Source: Sipunculus nudus | Lineage: Eukaryota > Annelida > Sipuncula > Golfingiida > Sipunculidae | Direction: 5' to 3' | Assembly (NCBI GenBank): GCA_026874595.1 | Contig: CM049307.1 | Location: 22,361,079 to 22,425,078 of the forward strand | DNA length: 64,000 nt | Shown: in pieces, positions 12,953 through 23,400 of the stretch | How positions within the stretch are numbered: the stretch's first letter is position 1 | How the letters are laid out: each line of letters opens with the position of its first letter | Program-made: the position numbers and the translations under genes | Notes under the pieces: model-generated | The model's database searches: none | What the model was told of the DNA's origin: nothing | Seen by the model: only the letters and a program-made list of their open reading frames with translations

Positions 12953-13246
12953 ATTTATTTTTTATTTATTACAACATCTTCCAGGGTAGCCTTTATCAGA
13001 ATAAAATTCTGTTTACAGAAGGGCCCCTGTAATTCATAGATAAATCACAATAAAATTCAATATTCAATAAGTCCATAAACTAAAATGACATCATACAATC
13101 ACAGAATTTTAAGCAAAAACGCCAAAGTTGAAGTACAAATATAAGTGATCGAGTTTCGTTATGAAGAGTATGCAACAGAGTTGATAAATACATAAAAACG
13201 AAGTTAAAATACAAATGAAGCACTATAGTGTACCATTATGGAGCGT
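12953..13246. mobile_element. Insertion unique to unit B (SINE-like)
   Basis: Gene A reads ATGCTATCACCATTAAGGAG without a break, while gene B has about 290 extra bases between ATCATCATT and ACCATTATGG. The insert begins with TATTTATT repeats and CCAGGGTAGCC. The near-repeat of CATT at the edges would fit a target duplication. Confidence 0.45.
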
Positions 13247-13543
13247 CGGTAGATAATCAAAATCTTGTTTCAATCGGCGCTATATAAATCAACAATTGTA
13301 ATTGTAATTGAAAATTTAAAACAAAATATTCAGACTTATTTTTAAATACATTTTTTTGTGTACATACCCCCATACTCAGGATCGTGTCCATCTGCATAAA
13401 AGGAAACACATCGGCATAAATATCTTTAAACTTTTACTTGCATATAATTGTATTTCGTGGGTTTAATAACTGAAATAATAAAAATAATACTAAAATATTA
13501 ATAGCCTATAGGGGCTTTTGTTCTTGTGTACAGAAATACAAAG

Positions 13544-14302
13544 TGTTACAGATGTCTGTTACATATGTTGTTGACACTTAATTAGTGTGGCGCGGGCTTC
13601 GCTCGTTGCTGTAGCAACCTCGCCTGGCCGGGTGTTGCAGGCTCGGTGTAATCCGCATTGGTTGAACTCTGACGTGTAGAAACACAGCGCATGCTGATCT
13701 GGAACTTTCTGGGCTGGTCGTGCTCTATGAGCGCGTGTCTTGTAATGTTCTTTGGACGTGTATTATGTATTTTTGGGTTCTTTCGATTGTTCGTGAAATA
13801 AAGGTTTCCAGAATTTTCGGATGAAAAGTTATAAATAGGGGCTGTGTTTTAGAGTCGAGGAGAGAGAGAGAAATATTTCAGCGGACACGGAAGAGTGTGA
13901 GTCAATTTTGGACCTCTATGCAGATTTAGTGCGGCCTGTCTCCAGTTTGCTTTCGGGATTATTACAAGAACTTCACTTTTGGTTACAACAGATTGATTTT
14001 GTGATTGAACTGAACTATTATTCTCTAAGAAGATTTATGTGAACTTTTCATCTGAATTATACATTTTAAAAGTCTTGTTGTCGTTGTGACAGTGGTGGTA
14101 TCCAGGTACTGTACACTTTATTTATTATAATGTGTAATCGTATTGAGTTGCTGTTGTACTGTTGTTATACTGTGAAATTGTATTGATTTACTGTATTGTA
14201 ATGTTAGGGTTGTTTTAAGAATAAATTATAATTATTTGTTAACAAAAAACCACTGGCTTCTTTATTCATTCCCCTAGACATTTCACGCTGCCTAGTGTTA
14301 CA
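13544..14302 (+). mobile_element. Probable solo LTR in gene B intron 1
   Basis: A 759-bp segment absent from gene A at the same place. It begins TGTTACAG and ends GTGTTACA (TG...CA). It contains a TATAAATAGGGG box at about 13831 and an AATAAA at about 14220, an arrangement typical of retrovirus-like LTRs. No coding part and no convincing 4-6 bp target duplication are seen (caaag against gaatc), so the class is uncertain. Confidence 0.5.
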
Positions 14303-14520
14303 GAATCTGATCTCCATAACCAAATTAATGCTCATCACGACTACGTGATCTGTTGATATTAGGTTCAGTAACAAAAGACACATACAATGTCATACAATGA
14401 GACGGGTATTAAGAAGATAATCGTCTTACGTACATACACCAAAAGCCAGAAAAAGAAGAGCCAGGATCTTCATCCTGATGTTTAGAGTTGCAGGACTCAA
14501 ACTGATAGTCTTATCATAAA

Positions 14521-14557
14521 CATCTACTTTTATTTATTTACCTCCTGTGCACGGCAC
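14521..14557 (-). promoter_or_regulatory. Conserved proximal promoter block, gene B
   Basis: Minus strand: GTGCCGTGCACAGGAGGTAA, then AATAAATAAAAGTAGATG. It aligns with the blocks of genes A, C and D at the same distance from the ATG. Confidence 0.45.
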
Positions 14558-14602
14558 AAAATCTGTTCATATCTAGATGATTTGGGCTTGGTTATCTTGG
14601 TT

Positions 14603-14610
<8 letters not shown>

Positions 14611-14663
<53 letters not shown>
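14611..14663. repeat. (TA)n microsatellite
   Basis: About 26 AT repeats just upstream of gene B. Confidence 0.95.
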
Positions 14664-14665
<2 letters not shown>

Positions 14666-15399
14666 AACATATGTTCTTTCCCTATCAGGTCCATTCTATA
14701 ACAATAAGAATAAGGACACCTACGATCATGGTTACGCGTCTGCGCAGTGTGTTAGGCCTCCATGTAAACTACGCGCTGAATAGAGCTTTAGTTTCCCCAC
14801 TTATCCAAGTAATTTAAATCTTGTTGATGGTTCTTCCAACAATTATGACTGAAACAGTTACTGTTAGTCCCTAACGCAGCGGACCACGCTATAATATACT
14901 CGACCAAACGTTATTTCGATGCCCATTCCCTTTCCTAAGATATCTTCTTAACAGTAATGAATTGAAAATCTCAGAGCAAATCCCATTTGTAGATAGCAGA
15001 GAAAAAACACTCAGAGAAAGACTTACCGTTTTGGCAACGGACAGAGGTGTTAACTAGCCCACGTCTACTTTGAATAATTCTGACTCATCCGAATCCGTCT
15101 ATATATGCACTAATTCTTTCCACCGACTCATGGATTCGAACTCGCTGGCTCACATCCCCTTTCGCTGCTTCTTTACGGACTCTTCGACACCATCTCTAGA
15201 TTGAATCTCATCATCTTGTGCTCGCATAACGGTCCTTAACGCAAGGGTACCTACCCTTTCTCCCCGACAAACACCGGACCCTTGTCCTCGCGCTCTATGT
15301 CGCCCTACCAAACTCTCAACAAGTCTATCGTCCCTGCAGTATCCGTGACTGTACATCGTACGCAAACCTGGATTTAAACCATGAGGTTTCTGACGCATC

Positions 15400-15830
15400 T
15401 AGTAACCTCCCCCAGGAGGGTATGCGTTTATCGCCGTTCGTATGTGCATTTATGTGTGTGTGTGGGGGGGGGGGGGGGGGTAAGGTGTGTGTATGTGATT
15501 GTGTGTTTGTTTGTTCACAATATAACTCGGGCAATCATGAACGGAATCTCATGACCTAGCTTTTGTCAGGGCATTTCCAGAATGAACCAATAAAGAATCG
15601 ATTAGATTTTACTGTGGATCCGGCCTATGACCCGGATAAAGGAGCGTTACCAACGAATGTTAACATATTTAGTCTTTTATGCACGAATAAACCTTGGAAT
15701 TTAAGCCGAATAAGTGCATACAAACAGATGGCGGAGACTTGCATTCAAAAGGTGTTGCGACCCTTTGTAACACACGCGAGTCAACTCGAAAACCAAAAAG
15801 TGACCCAGGGTTCCTGACACTCAGCCAACT
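15400..15830 (+). repeat. Dispersed repeat family with GGATCCG core (unit B copy)
   Basis: The counterpart of 6040-6250 in the second duplication unit, with a longer left part holding TG repeats and a 19-base G run. Confidence 0.5.
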
Positions 15831-15899
15831 AGGAAGACATTCACAAAAAGAATTTTATCATCAGAATGACAAATTTTGTAGATGGTATCCAGATTCAAC

Positions 15900-17690
15900 T
15901 TAATTATAAATCGGGGGATATGGGTAACAGAGACCTAATTTCAGGTTCCCACGAGATCTTCATTGGCGTCCCCTGATATGAAATTAGAAGATTCAATGTG
16001 CAATTCTAGGAACATCTTTAAAGGTCTCAAAAATAGATAAAAGTGCGTAAAAATTCGGAAAAAAATACAGGTGGCGACATCAATCTGCAGGAACTTATGA
16101 AACGTTCCTTGATAAATATGCATGCAAAGAATCATGATGACCATACAGTAGTTATTCAGATACTGGAGCTTTTGTATCAAATTTTTAATTATTCTAGGGG
16201 TATTTATGAGCCCCGTAGCTCGGAGAATATCAGTAATAGAGACCTTATTTCATGTGTCCGAGAAGACTTATCATGGACCTCCAAGGAAGTCAGTTAGAAG
16301 ATTCTAGGTCCAACGGTGACGACTGACGCCTTGTTAACAGACGACTGCATCTTTGAAGGTCTCAAAAATAAAGAAACAAAAATCGTAAAAATTATTTTAA
16401 AAATCCAGGTGGTGCCACCAGTCTGGAGAAACTGATGAAATACTCAATGATCAATATGCATTCAAAGAATTATGATGACCAAAGCATTAGTTGTTAGGAT
16501 ACTAGAGCTTTTGTATCTAATTTTCAATTATTCTGGGGGGGGGGGGTAGTTATGAGCCCCATAGCCTGGAGGATATGGATAACAGGGACCTAATTTCATG
16601 CTTCACTGACTTTCCTAGATTTCCAGTTAGTAAAGTCCAATGGTTACAATTTATGCCCTGTTAACATACGACCGCATCTTTGAAGGTCTCAAAAAAAAAG
16701 AAAAAAAAAAATGCGGACAGACGACGAAAAAGGGTGACCGCTATAGCTCAGATGTCTTTCAGTCAGCTGAGCTAAGAAAGGGTTCTTACTTTATTGGTAG
16801 GCCTTATATAAATCAAGAGTGGAACTAATATGTTAATCCAAAAACTGGAGTCTTCATTCAGAAAAAAAAATGTGGAAAGATGGCCACGGTGACTTTGACC
16901 ATGTGACCCCAAAATTAACTAGGTTCATCTCCTATTTGCAGGTCACCTAAGTGTGTAAGATGGATTGTTTAGTATGAAAAGACTTAAAATACATCCACAG
17001 TCTTTCATTAATGAGTGTGCCTTGTGACCTAGACCTTTGACCTCATTATCCCAAAATCAAGGCTCTTACATTATTGGTTGGTCATATAGATAAGTCAAGT
17101 TTGAAACCAATATTTTAAACCAAAGTGAAGTTATCACTTGTAATGTCAATGTGGTATTGACAAGCCACATAGCTCAAAGGGTATAGGTCATATATAGTAA
17201 CCTTATTTCAGGTTTCCAAGGAGATTTTGTATGGAGCTCCCTGGAAAGTCTCTATAGCTTTAACAATCCTTATGTTAAGTGAGTAAAAAATATTTTCTGA
17301 TTTTTACATGTTCATCATCTTCGGGCCCATAACTTCCAGAAATTACACAATACTGACCTAATCCCTGGTATGTACATAGGGAATATATAGAGGAATGGTC
17401 AGATTAAATATATGATCAATGTCATATCAGTGGTTTTAATATTAGGTAGTCTTGAAATGTTGCAATGGTTTTTCAATGGAAAATTGTGGTTTTCCTTAAT
17501 ACCTCGGAGAGACGAAGACCTACTGACCTAATTTTCGGTATGGCAGGAGATTTTAGGGACATACTAACTGTATCCGAATTTCGGATTCTTATACGTCTGA
17601 CGGTTTCAAAACGTGGCCTGTTAACGGACGTCCGGACGGCCCGACAGACAAAGGACCATGACTATAGCTCGGATGACTTATAGCCAGCTT
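15900..17690. repeat. Hairpin-bounded tandem-unit repeats upstream of gene B
   Basis: The counterpart of 6380-8460 in unit B. It ends with a third, more diverged copy of the window's opening 370 bases (17330-17690), including the AGCTCGGATGACTTATAGCC hairpin. Confidence 0.5.
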
Positions 17691-17738
17691 AATATTTAAT
17701 AAGAAATTTATTTGGCCTGCTTAATCATATCTATCTAT

Positions 17739-17740
<2 letters not shown>

Positions 17741-17835
<95 letters not shown>
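17741..17835. repeat. Compound (CT)n(AT)n microsatellite
   Basis: About 19 CT repeats followed by about 22 AT repeats. Confidence 0.95.
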
Positions 17836-17836
<1 letters not shown>

Positions 17837-18289
17837 TCATCTCTCAGTTTGTAACTAAATTGCAACTATAAATAATTGTAAGTTGAAGACTAACGTGTTT
17901 GTGACCTTGGTTGAAACAACTTTTGAAAATTAGGCAATTATAGGAAGCTTAAGGTGCAGCTTACTGAAAAACTATCGAGTTATTAAATAAACTTACATAA
18001 GACCATGAACATGCAATGATAAAACACGGCTATAGGAATTAAAACATGTTTAAACATTTGAAAACAAAAATGTTTTTAAAATGTTTTAAATCCTGGATCC
18101 ATAATTTGAGATAATTATTGTCGAATACCCGCTGTCTAGGCCTGTTCAGCATGTGAAAAAGCTACTTAATTGTAAATGTATATACACTAGAACGGTGAGC
18201 TGATTGTTTTGAATGGCCACCCTATATAGGTAGTATATTGTTTAAGCTAATGAGGCCGATTTTGATGATGAATTTTTGCACTAGATGGT

Positions 18290-18440
18290 TGACGTTGGGC
18301 CTAGGACAGGTGATTTTCATGTGTTTTCCACGTGTAGATATTCACATGTAGAATCTTCGTGAAAAACCACGTGTAAAGGTAGACCTACTCTTCACGTGTT
18401 TTATACGTGTCCTACACGTGTATTTTTTGCTGGGTTAAGT
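18290..18440. repeat. CACGTGT-rich repeat
   Basis: Many copies of CACGTG/ACACGTGT spaced over about 130 bases. Related blocks lie at about 590-740 and 8635-8780, downstream of genes A and B. It looks like a MITE family, but no ends were fixed. Confidence 0.4.
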
Positions 18441-19059
18441 ACCTCATAAATAGTAAGCGTCCCGGGTTGGGCATTAATAATGTCATGTGCAATATATATT
18501 CCTATGTGAACACCCACAAAGCATACAAAAAAGCAAGTTGAATTTTATAAATATATATATATTTCCAGAAAGCTACAGATACATAGGTACTAATTAAACC
18601 TGGATTTTTTCTTAAAACAATCCCATGGGATTACATATATGAACTTGAACTTTGTATATAGGTCCCCGCTCTGTATAAGATACATATACATGTATAGGAC
18701 AAGAATTAGCATTGACTTCTGGTCTGATCTCTATAAATCTGTCCACCACCGTCTCACATATGATAACTGAAACAGTGTAGATCTTGTGTACAGTCCTCAA
18801 CTCTTGTCAGTTTCTGTTCCCCAGCCCCTGAATGTTACTCTGTAAACCTGTCTTGTGACTTATCACAGCAATGCCTCAAGTATGAGAATCACTGATGTAG
18901 ACGGAACACAATCGGAGATCAACTTACGAGCAGATTACTTTTAATAGGGCAAGGTATCACCAACTCACAACCGGTTGTTCAATTTCCATGTTAAAGTTTC
19001 TCTAGTAGTTTCTCATCAGAATAGATAATGTTTTCACGACTCTGTTTCGGGATTGTTAC

Positions 19060-19515
19060 GGGATGACATAAAAGCGGACAGAACTGTCTCGCTCGTGAAG
19101 CTTGCTTTTCCGCTGAAGCGGTTGGAACGCCGGACATGTGCGCCACCGACATGGGTTGAATCCCGGTTCGGTATAATATTTTCCGCCGAGCAATTTGTCT
19201 TCAAAACAAATGGGGGCTCGCTCAAAATGACGGCAAACTTTGTGGCCCAGGGAATGGTGGAAAGTAATTGGGAAATTACCGCCACCTAGTTCACCAAAAG
19301 TGAGACTACTGGGATAGTTATTTTGTTCTGATAGCAGAGCGCTCTGAAGAGGGGGTGTGTTAAGAGGTGACATAAAAAGCGGACGGAACTGTCTTGTTAG
19401 TAAAGCTTGCTTTTCTGGTGAAGCGGTCGGAACGCTAGACATGTGCGCCATCGACATAGGTTCGAATCCCGGATCGACCCAATATTTTCCGCTTATTAAT
19501 TTGTCTTGGTAACAG
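19060..19515 (+). repeat. Two direct copies of a tRNA-like repeat
   Basis: ACATAAAAGCGGACAGAACT to TTCCGCCGAGCAATTTGTCT (19063-19203) recurs at 19366-19503 at roughly 80-85% identity. Each copy has AAGCTTGCTTTTC-GAAGCGG and a B-box-like GGGTTGAATCCCGG / AGGTTCGAATCCCGG. Probably a tRNA-derived SINE in tandem. Confidence 0.5.
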
Positions 19516-19517
<2 letters not shown>

Positions 19518-19562
<45 letters not shown>

Positions 19563-19563
19563 G
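19518..19563. repeat. (TA)n microsatellite
   Basis: AT repeats directly after the second tRNA-like repeat copy. Confidence 0.9.
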
Positions 19564-19639
19564 TGTGTTACAGTCAATATTATGAACGAATAGAAGATCG
19601 AATGCAAGGCTCCGGCATGTTGGGGTTTACTATTGTGGG

Positions 19640-19900
19640 TTGCTGCTACAAAACCGTGTTTTTTTTTGGTCGGTGTTCTGCGTGAATAAGTGACTCTGCA
19701 TTTGTGAATATTCGTTGATTACGTTCCAGAATCCGGATCATGGGATTAATCAGTGTCAAAAGGTTATCTTTTCTTCATTGGCCGATTCCCGAAATGGCCT
19801 TAAAATTTCATGAGATTCCGCCCATGCTTGAGGGAGTTGTGAAGAAACACACAAACACACATACGAACGGGGATGAACGCATACCCTCCTGGCGGCACCG
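19640..19900 (-). repeat. Dispersed repeat family with GGATCCG core
   Basis: TGACTCTGCATTTGTGAATA ... CCGGATCATGGG ... ACACACATACGAACGGGGAT ... CCTCCTGGCGG; same family as 34620-34870. A shorter copy lies at 20285-20460. Confidence 0.45.
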
Positions 19901-20479
19901 AGGGTGTAATGTATTTATTTTCTAATTGGTCGGCTTTGTTCATATTGGGCTCCGCGTGAGATCCCAGCTGATAGATGCTCTGGGCAGGCGGCCGTGCAAT
20001 CTCCTCGAAACTGAGAGCACACTATTCCAAAAAGGTCTGCGATCATTAAAATCCATGTGCTGAAGTTCATACTCTGAAATGCGGGTGTGCAAAAGCCGTA
20101 TCGCCAGAACAGTAAAAACTGGACACCCAGTCCCAAATTCAGTTCTGGGCGCTCGACCGTGACCTCAACAGGTTGGCAAGCCTGTATGGCGCACGTGGCT
20201 TGAACGTGTTTGCATTGGCCCATGTTCTAAATACTGCACATTTCTTTATATTCCTTGATGGCTCTCCTATATCCGAAGGGGATTATTGATCAACACTGGT
20301 TTGGTTTGGACCTTGAATATGATCCGGATTCAGGATAGTCATCAAGAAATATTCACAAATGCACAGACAATTATACACGAATGAACATGGAAATATGAGC
20401 AGAATAAATGAGTGCAAACACACGGAGGCTTGCATTTCTAAGAATGCAGATTCCAGTTTCATCATAAACCATTTATTTG

Positions 20480-22890
20480 GCCCGCAGGCTTTGCGCAATG
20501 TAGTATGAGACACACGGTAATTTAAAATCTCCTAGGAGATTTGGACCCGCAAACCGCGCAGTAGAGCGACCACGGAACTTAGTTACCATGTATTTGTCCT
20601 TGGAAGGCAGCTTGGTCTAGCGTGTTTTGAAATCACCACTCCCACACAGCAGTGTTTTACCCGTCAGGGAAGTATATGCTCCACGTGATTTTATACCGCG
20701 TTCCGTATATCGCGTACATCCTGCCAATCAAACGCAGTTTCGGCGATTCAGTATCGATAAAATATTTGTTTGACAGAATTGATTTGTAGATATATAGTAA
20801 ATTTTTTTTATAACATTTATATATCAATAATTTATGCCCAAAGATTTTTAATTAGATGAATAATTCGATTTATAATAACATCAACATATTTATTCTTGGC
20901 ACAGGTATCTATATCCGACCGGTCTTTCGGTAAATCGCAGCAGCCATATTTTTCATTGTCTATTGAATGCCATCGAACGTCTGGCTGAAAACATAAATTG
21001 TCATGACTGTTCGGGAAATTTTGTTTACGTGCGTGAGAACCACAAAATATAAAGTACGCTGCATTTTTACGATTTTATGAAACAAAAACAATTTTGCATC
21101 AACAGTCAGTTCTTAGGGCATTACAAATTCGACCCCTAACAGAAGTGAATGACTCACGCCCTCGTCCGAGACAAACGAATGACCCTATCTCATAATGGCA
21201 ATGAATTATTTGAACACAAGCATGGTTGTGATCCAGATTACCTCCACAATGTAATGCCTAACACGTTGTTTCTTATCCTTAACCTTTTATCAAAATCAGT
21301 AACAGCGAACAGTATATTCACCAAATAACCGACAAAGATGAAGACATAATATAAATTATAAAAATGTACATCATGCTCACTTATAACTCTGCCAACATGC
21401 AGGTACATTTGGAAGAAATGGGATAAACAGGTTTTCATTTGAGTCATAGAGGTCTTTGAAGTAACTTGAATCCATACTCAGTTTTAGCTCATCTGTGAGC
21501 CATACCCATAACACAGCATCCATCCGTTGTTCCTCGTCAGACATCCGTCGTCTGTCTGTTCATACCTTTTCTCAGCTATGATGGGATGGATTCCTACAAT
21601 ATGTTTGTACACATATGTTTGTTCGGTCAAGCAATTTGCAAAACCAAATTCATTAAAGGTGAATTTATGTACAATTTTTATCTATCATTGGCCATTTTCA
21701 CCGGTAAATGGAACACATCAGAGCATTTTAGTTAATACTATATTTTTTTAATGGTGAAACTAATACAAAATAAAAAAAAATCATGTTCCCAATAATTTTT
21801 AAGAACCATCTCAAATAGATTAGTGGAAAGAACTTCATTGAAAATTCAGACATATTGATCTGTACTATGTTCTCCAAATACCTGTACATGTATATTCATC
21901 TTGCTCAAAGCAAATTACTTGCTTAATTTTTGGGTGTTATCTAGATATTTTACATTATATCAGTTTTCTTTCTTTTTCTCCAAATTACTCCAAATTATGT
22001 CATAAAAGTATACTCAAGTCTAGTTCATAGACAACTGGAATAAAACAAAATGTATCATCCCCAAAAATTTTCCTGGTATCATGCGAAATAAGAACAAAAT
22101 GGCTTTTCCAAGATCATTGTAGCCTTCTCTTATTTTCGTATGGATATATGAACAGTTTAGGGCCTTTTTGTGACATTGGCTTGTAGTCTCTACCTGGCCA
22201 GGCATTGGTCGTAAGCTAGCGTGTGACACTGTAAATTCTTGTCACCAGGTGTTCGATCTTTTCGGTGATTGTTCTTCTACAGTGAATTTATTCTTGGGTC
22301 AGATCATTTTGGCATCATTAAAAAGTGGAAGATAGACACTGATTTGTTAATGTCTGTTTGTCTGGCTATACATCTGACTTTCGTTTCCAAGCGTAGAACT
22401 TTCCTACACATAATACAATGTCATTCAAGTTTAATACAACCGCTCTCCTTTGGAATAGGTTGGATGGAATTGGTTTGGTGGCGCCACCTATGGGGACCAA
22501 CTTTCGGTGGGTCATTATGATAATTTAAAGCAAGCTTTGGTTTTCGGGCGAAAACGTCCCAAACATCCACTGATTTCATTCAAATCTTGCGTTGTTATCA
22601 ACACTTTTGTTATCGCTGCATGACAGTGTATTCAGGCCTATTTCAATAAACAAAGTGACATCATCATATATTCCTGTCTCCTGATCAGTTTGAATCAAAA
22701 CGTTAAAGGGGTTCTGCAGTGGTATATTTTCTTTTTGGTTAAGCCGTTGAACGTATGCCATGCAGCAGCGACCGCCGTCGACCGTCAACCGTCCGCCGTC
22801 TAATACCATATATCTCAACATGTGCTGAAGTTGTCATCATGAAACTATGCAGACATATTTGATATTTAATGAATACGCAAAGGTAAAGTA
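20480..22890. other. Unassigned region upstream of gene C
   Basis: No gene is seen. A fragment of the AGCTCATCTG/CCGTCGTCTGTCTG repeat family starts at about 21487. A CCGCCGTCGACCGTC-rich stretch lies at about 22770-22800. Confidence 0.5.
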
Positions 22891-23160
22891 GGGCTCACAC
22901 ATCGCCGGTGTTGTCCCCGACGTGTCCCGATGTGACATCGGCGTAACATCGGAAACCACATCGGGGGAATATCAAGGAACATATGGAAACATCGTGACGA
23001 CATCGTGTAGCGTGAAAAATCGGGATGACATCGGGAGATTTTTTAAAATGTTCAAAAATTTTTCCATTTTTTTTAAAGATTGGGCTAACATAGATTTATT
23101 TTCATAAGTCCTCCTTGGCTGGAACCCTACTTTTCCTAATCTTGGATCCGCCCCTGAGAT
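22885..23160. repeat. ACATCGG-rich repeat and MITE end fragment
   Basis: GACATCGG/ACATCGTG motifs recur from 22890 to 23035. A GGATCCGCCCCTG tip at about 23141-23153 looks like the right end of the small 5-bp-TSD MITE family; no left partner was found. Confidence 0.4.
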
Positions 23161-23228
23161 GTGACCCATGATCCTGGTTTTTCTTGACAAAGTAGGATCG
23201 GCCTGGTGGGAAAAGAACATATGTTTGC

Positions 23229-23280
<52 letters not shown>
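23229..23280. repeat. (TA)n microsatellite
   Basis: AT repeats ending about 35 bases before the gene C promoter block. Confidence 0.95.
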
Positions 23281-23283
<3 letters not shown>

Positions 23284-23315
23284 CCTGCCCCTAAAATCAA
23301 GATATGAACATACTT

Positions 23316-23352
23316 GTGCCGTGTGCAGAAGATACCTAAATAAAAGTAGATG
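23316..23352 (+). promoter_or_regulatory. Conserved proximal promoter block, gene C
   Basis: GTGCCGTGTGCAGAAGATAC is followed by CTAAATAAAAGTAGATG, about 50 bases before the ATG. It matches the blocks of A, B and D. Confidence 0.5.
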
Positions 23353-23400
23353 TTTAATGATTAGACTTACAGTTTGAGTCCTGCAACTCTAAACATCAGG

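Larger units (their letters stand above)
9450..14473 (-). pseudogene. Astacin-family metalloprotease pseudogene, gene B
   Basis: Tandem duplicate of gene A with the same exon plan: 14434-14473, 13368-13391, 12134-12177, 11552-11633, 10876-11017, 10586-10760 and 9939-10163, plus a 3'UTR exon from 9541. It carries several lesions. The donor after exon 4 reads ATAAGT instead of GTAAGT. Exon 6 is one base short (175 against 176), shifting frame directly after HGTIMH and destroying HExxH. The first Tyr codon of the C-terminal YYEC is TAA (9958-9960), and the following Cys is Trp. The Met-turn reads SCMYY, and the propeptide DPDE has become NQDE. The signal peptide MKILALLFLAFGV and the promoter block are intact, so it may still be transcribed. 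A solo-LTR-like insertion separates exons 1 and 2. Function as a protease is very unlikely. Confidence 0.88.
8538..17330. repeat. Tandem duplication unit B (about 8.8 kb)
   Basis: Same order as 1-8537, with gene B inside. Differences are a loss of about 470 bases near 8632 (present in unit A at about 113-580), an insertion at about 12953-13246, and the LTR-like insertion at 13544-14302. A further, more diverged copy of the boundary sequence begins at about 17330. Confidence 0.75.

Noticed and set aside
19056-19607. 183-residue open frame on the minus strand
   Set aside because: It is made of two tRNA-like repeat copies and a (TA)n run (poly IY); no domain and no splice context.
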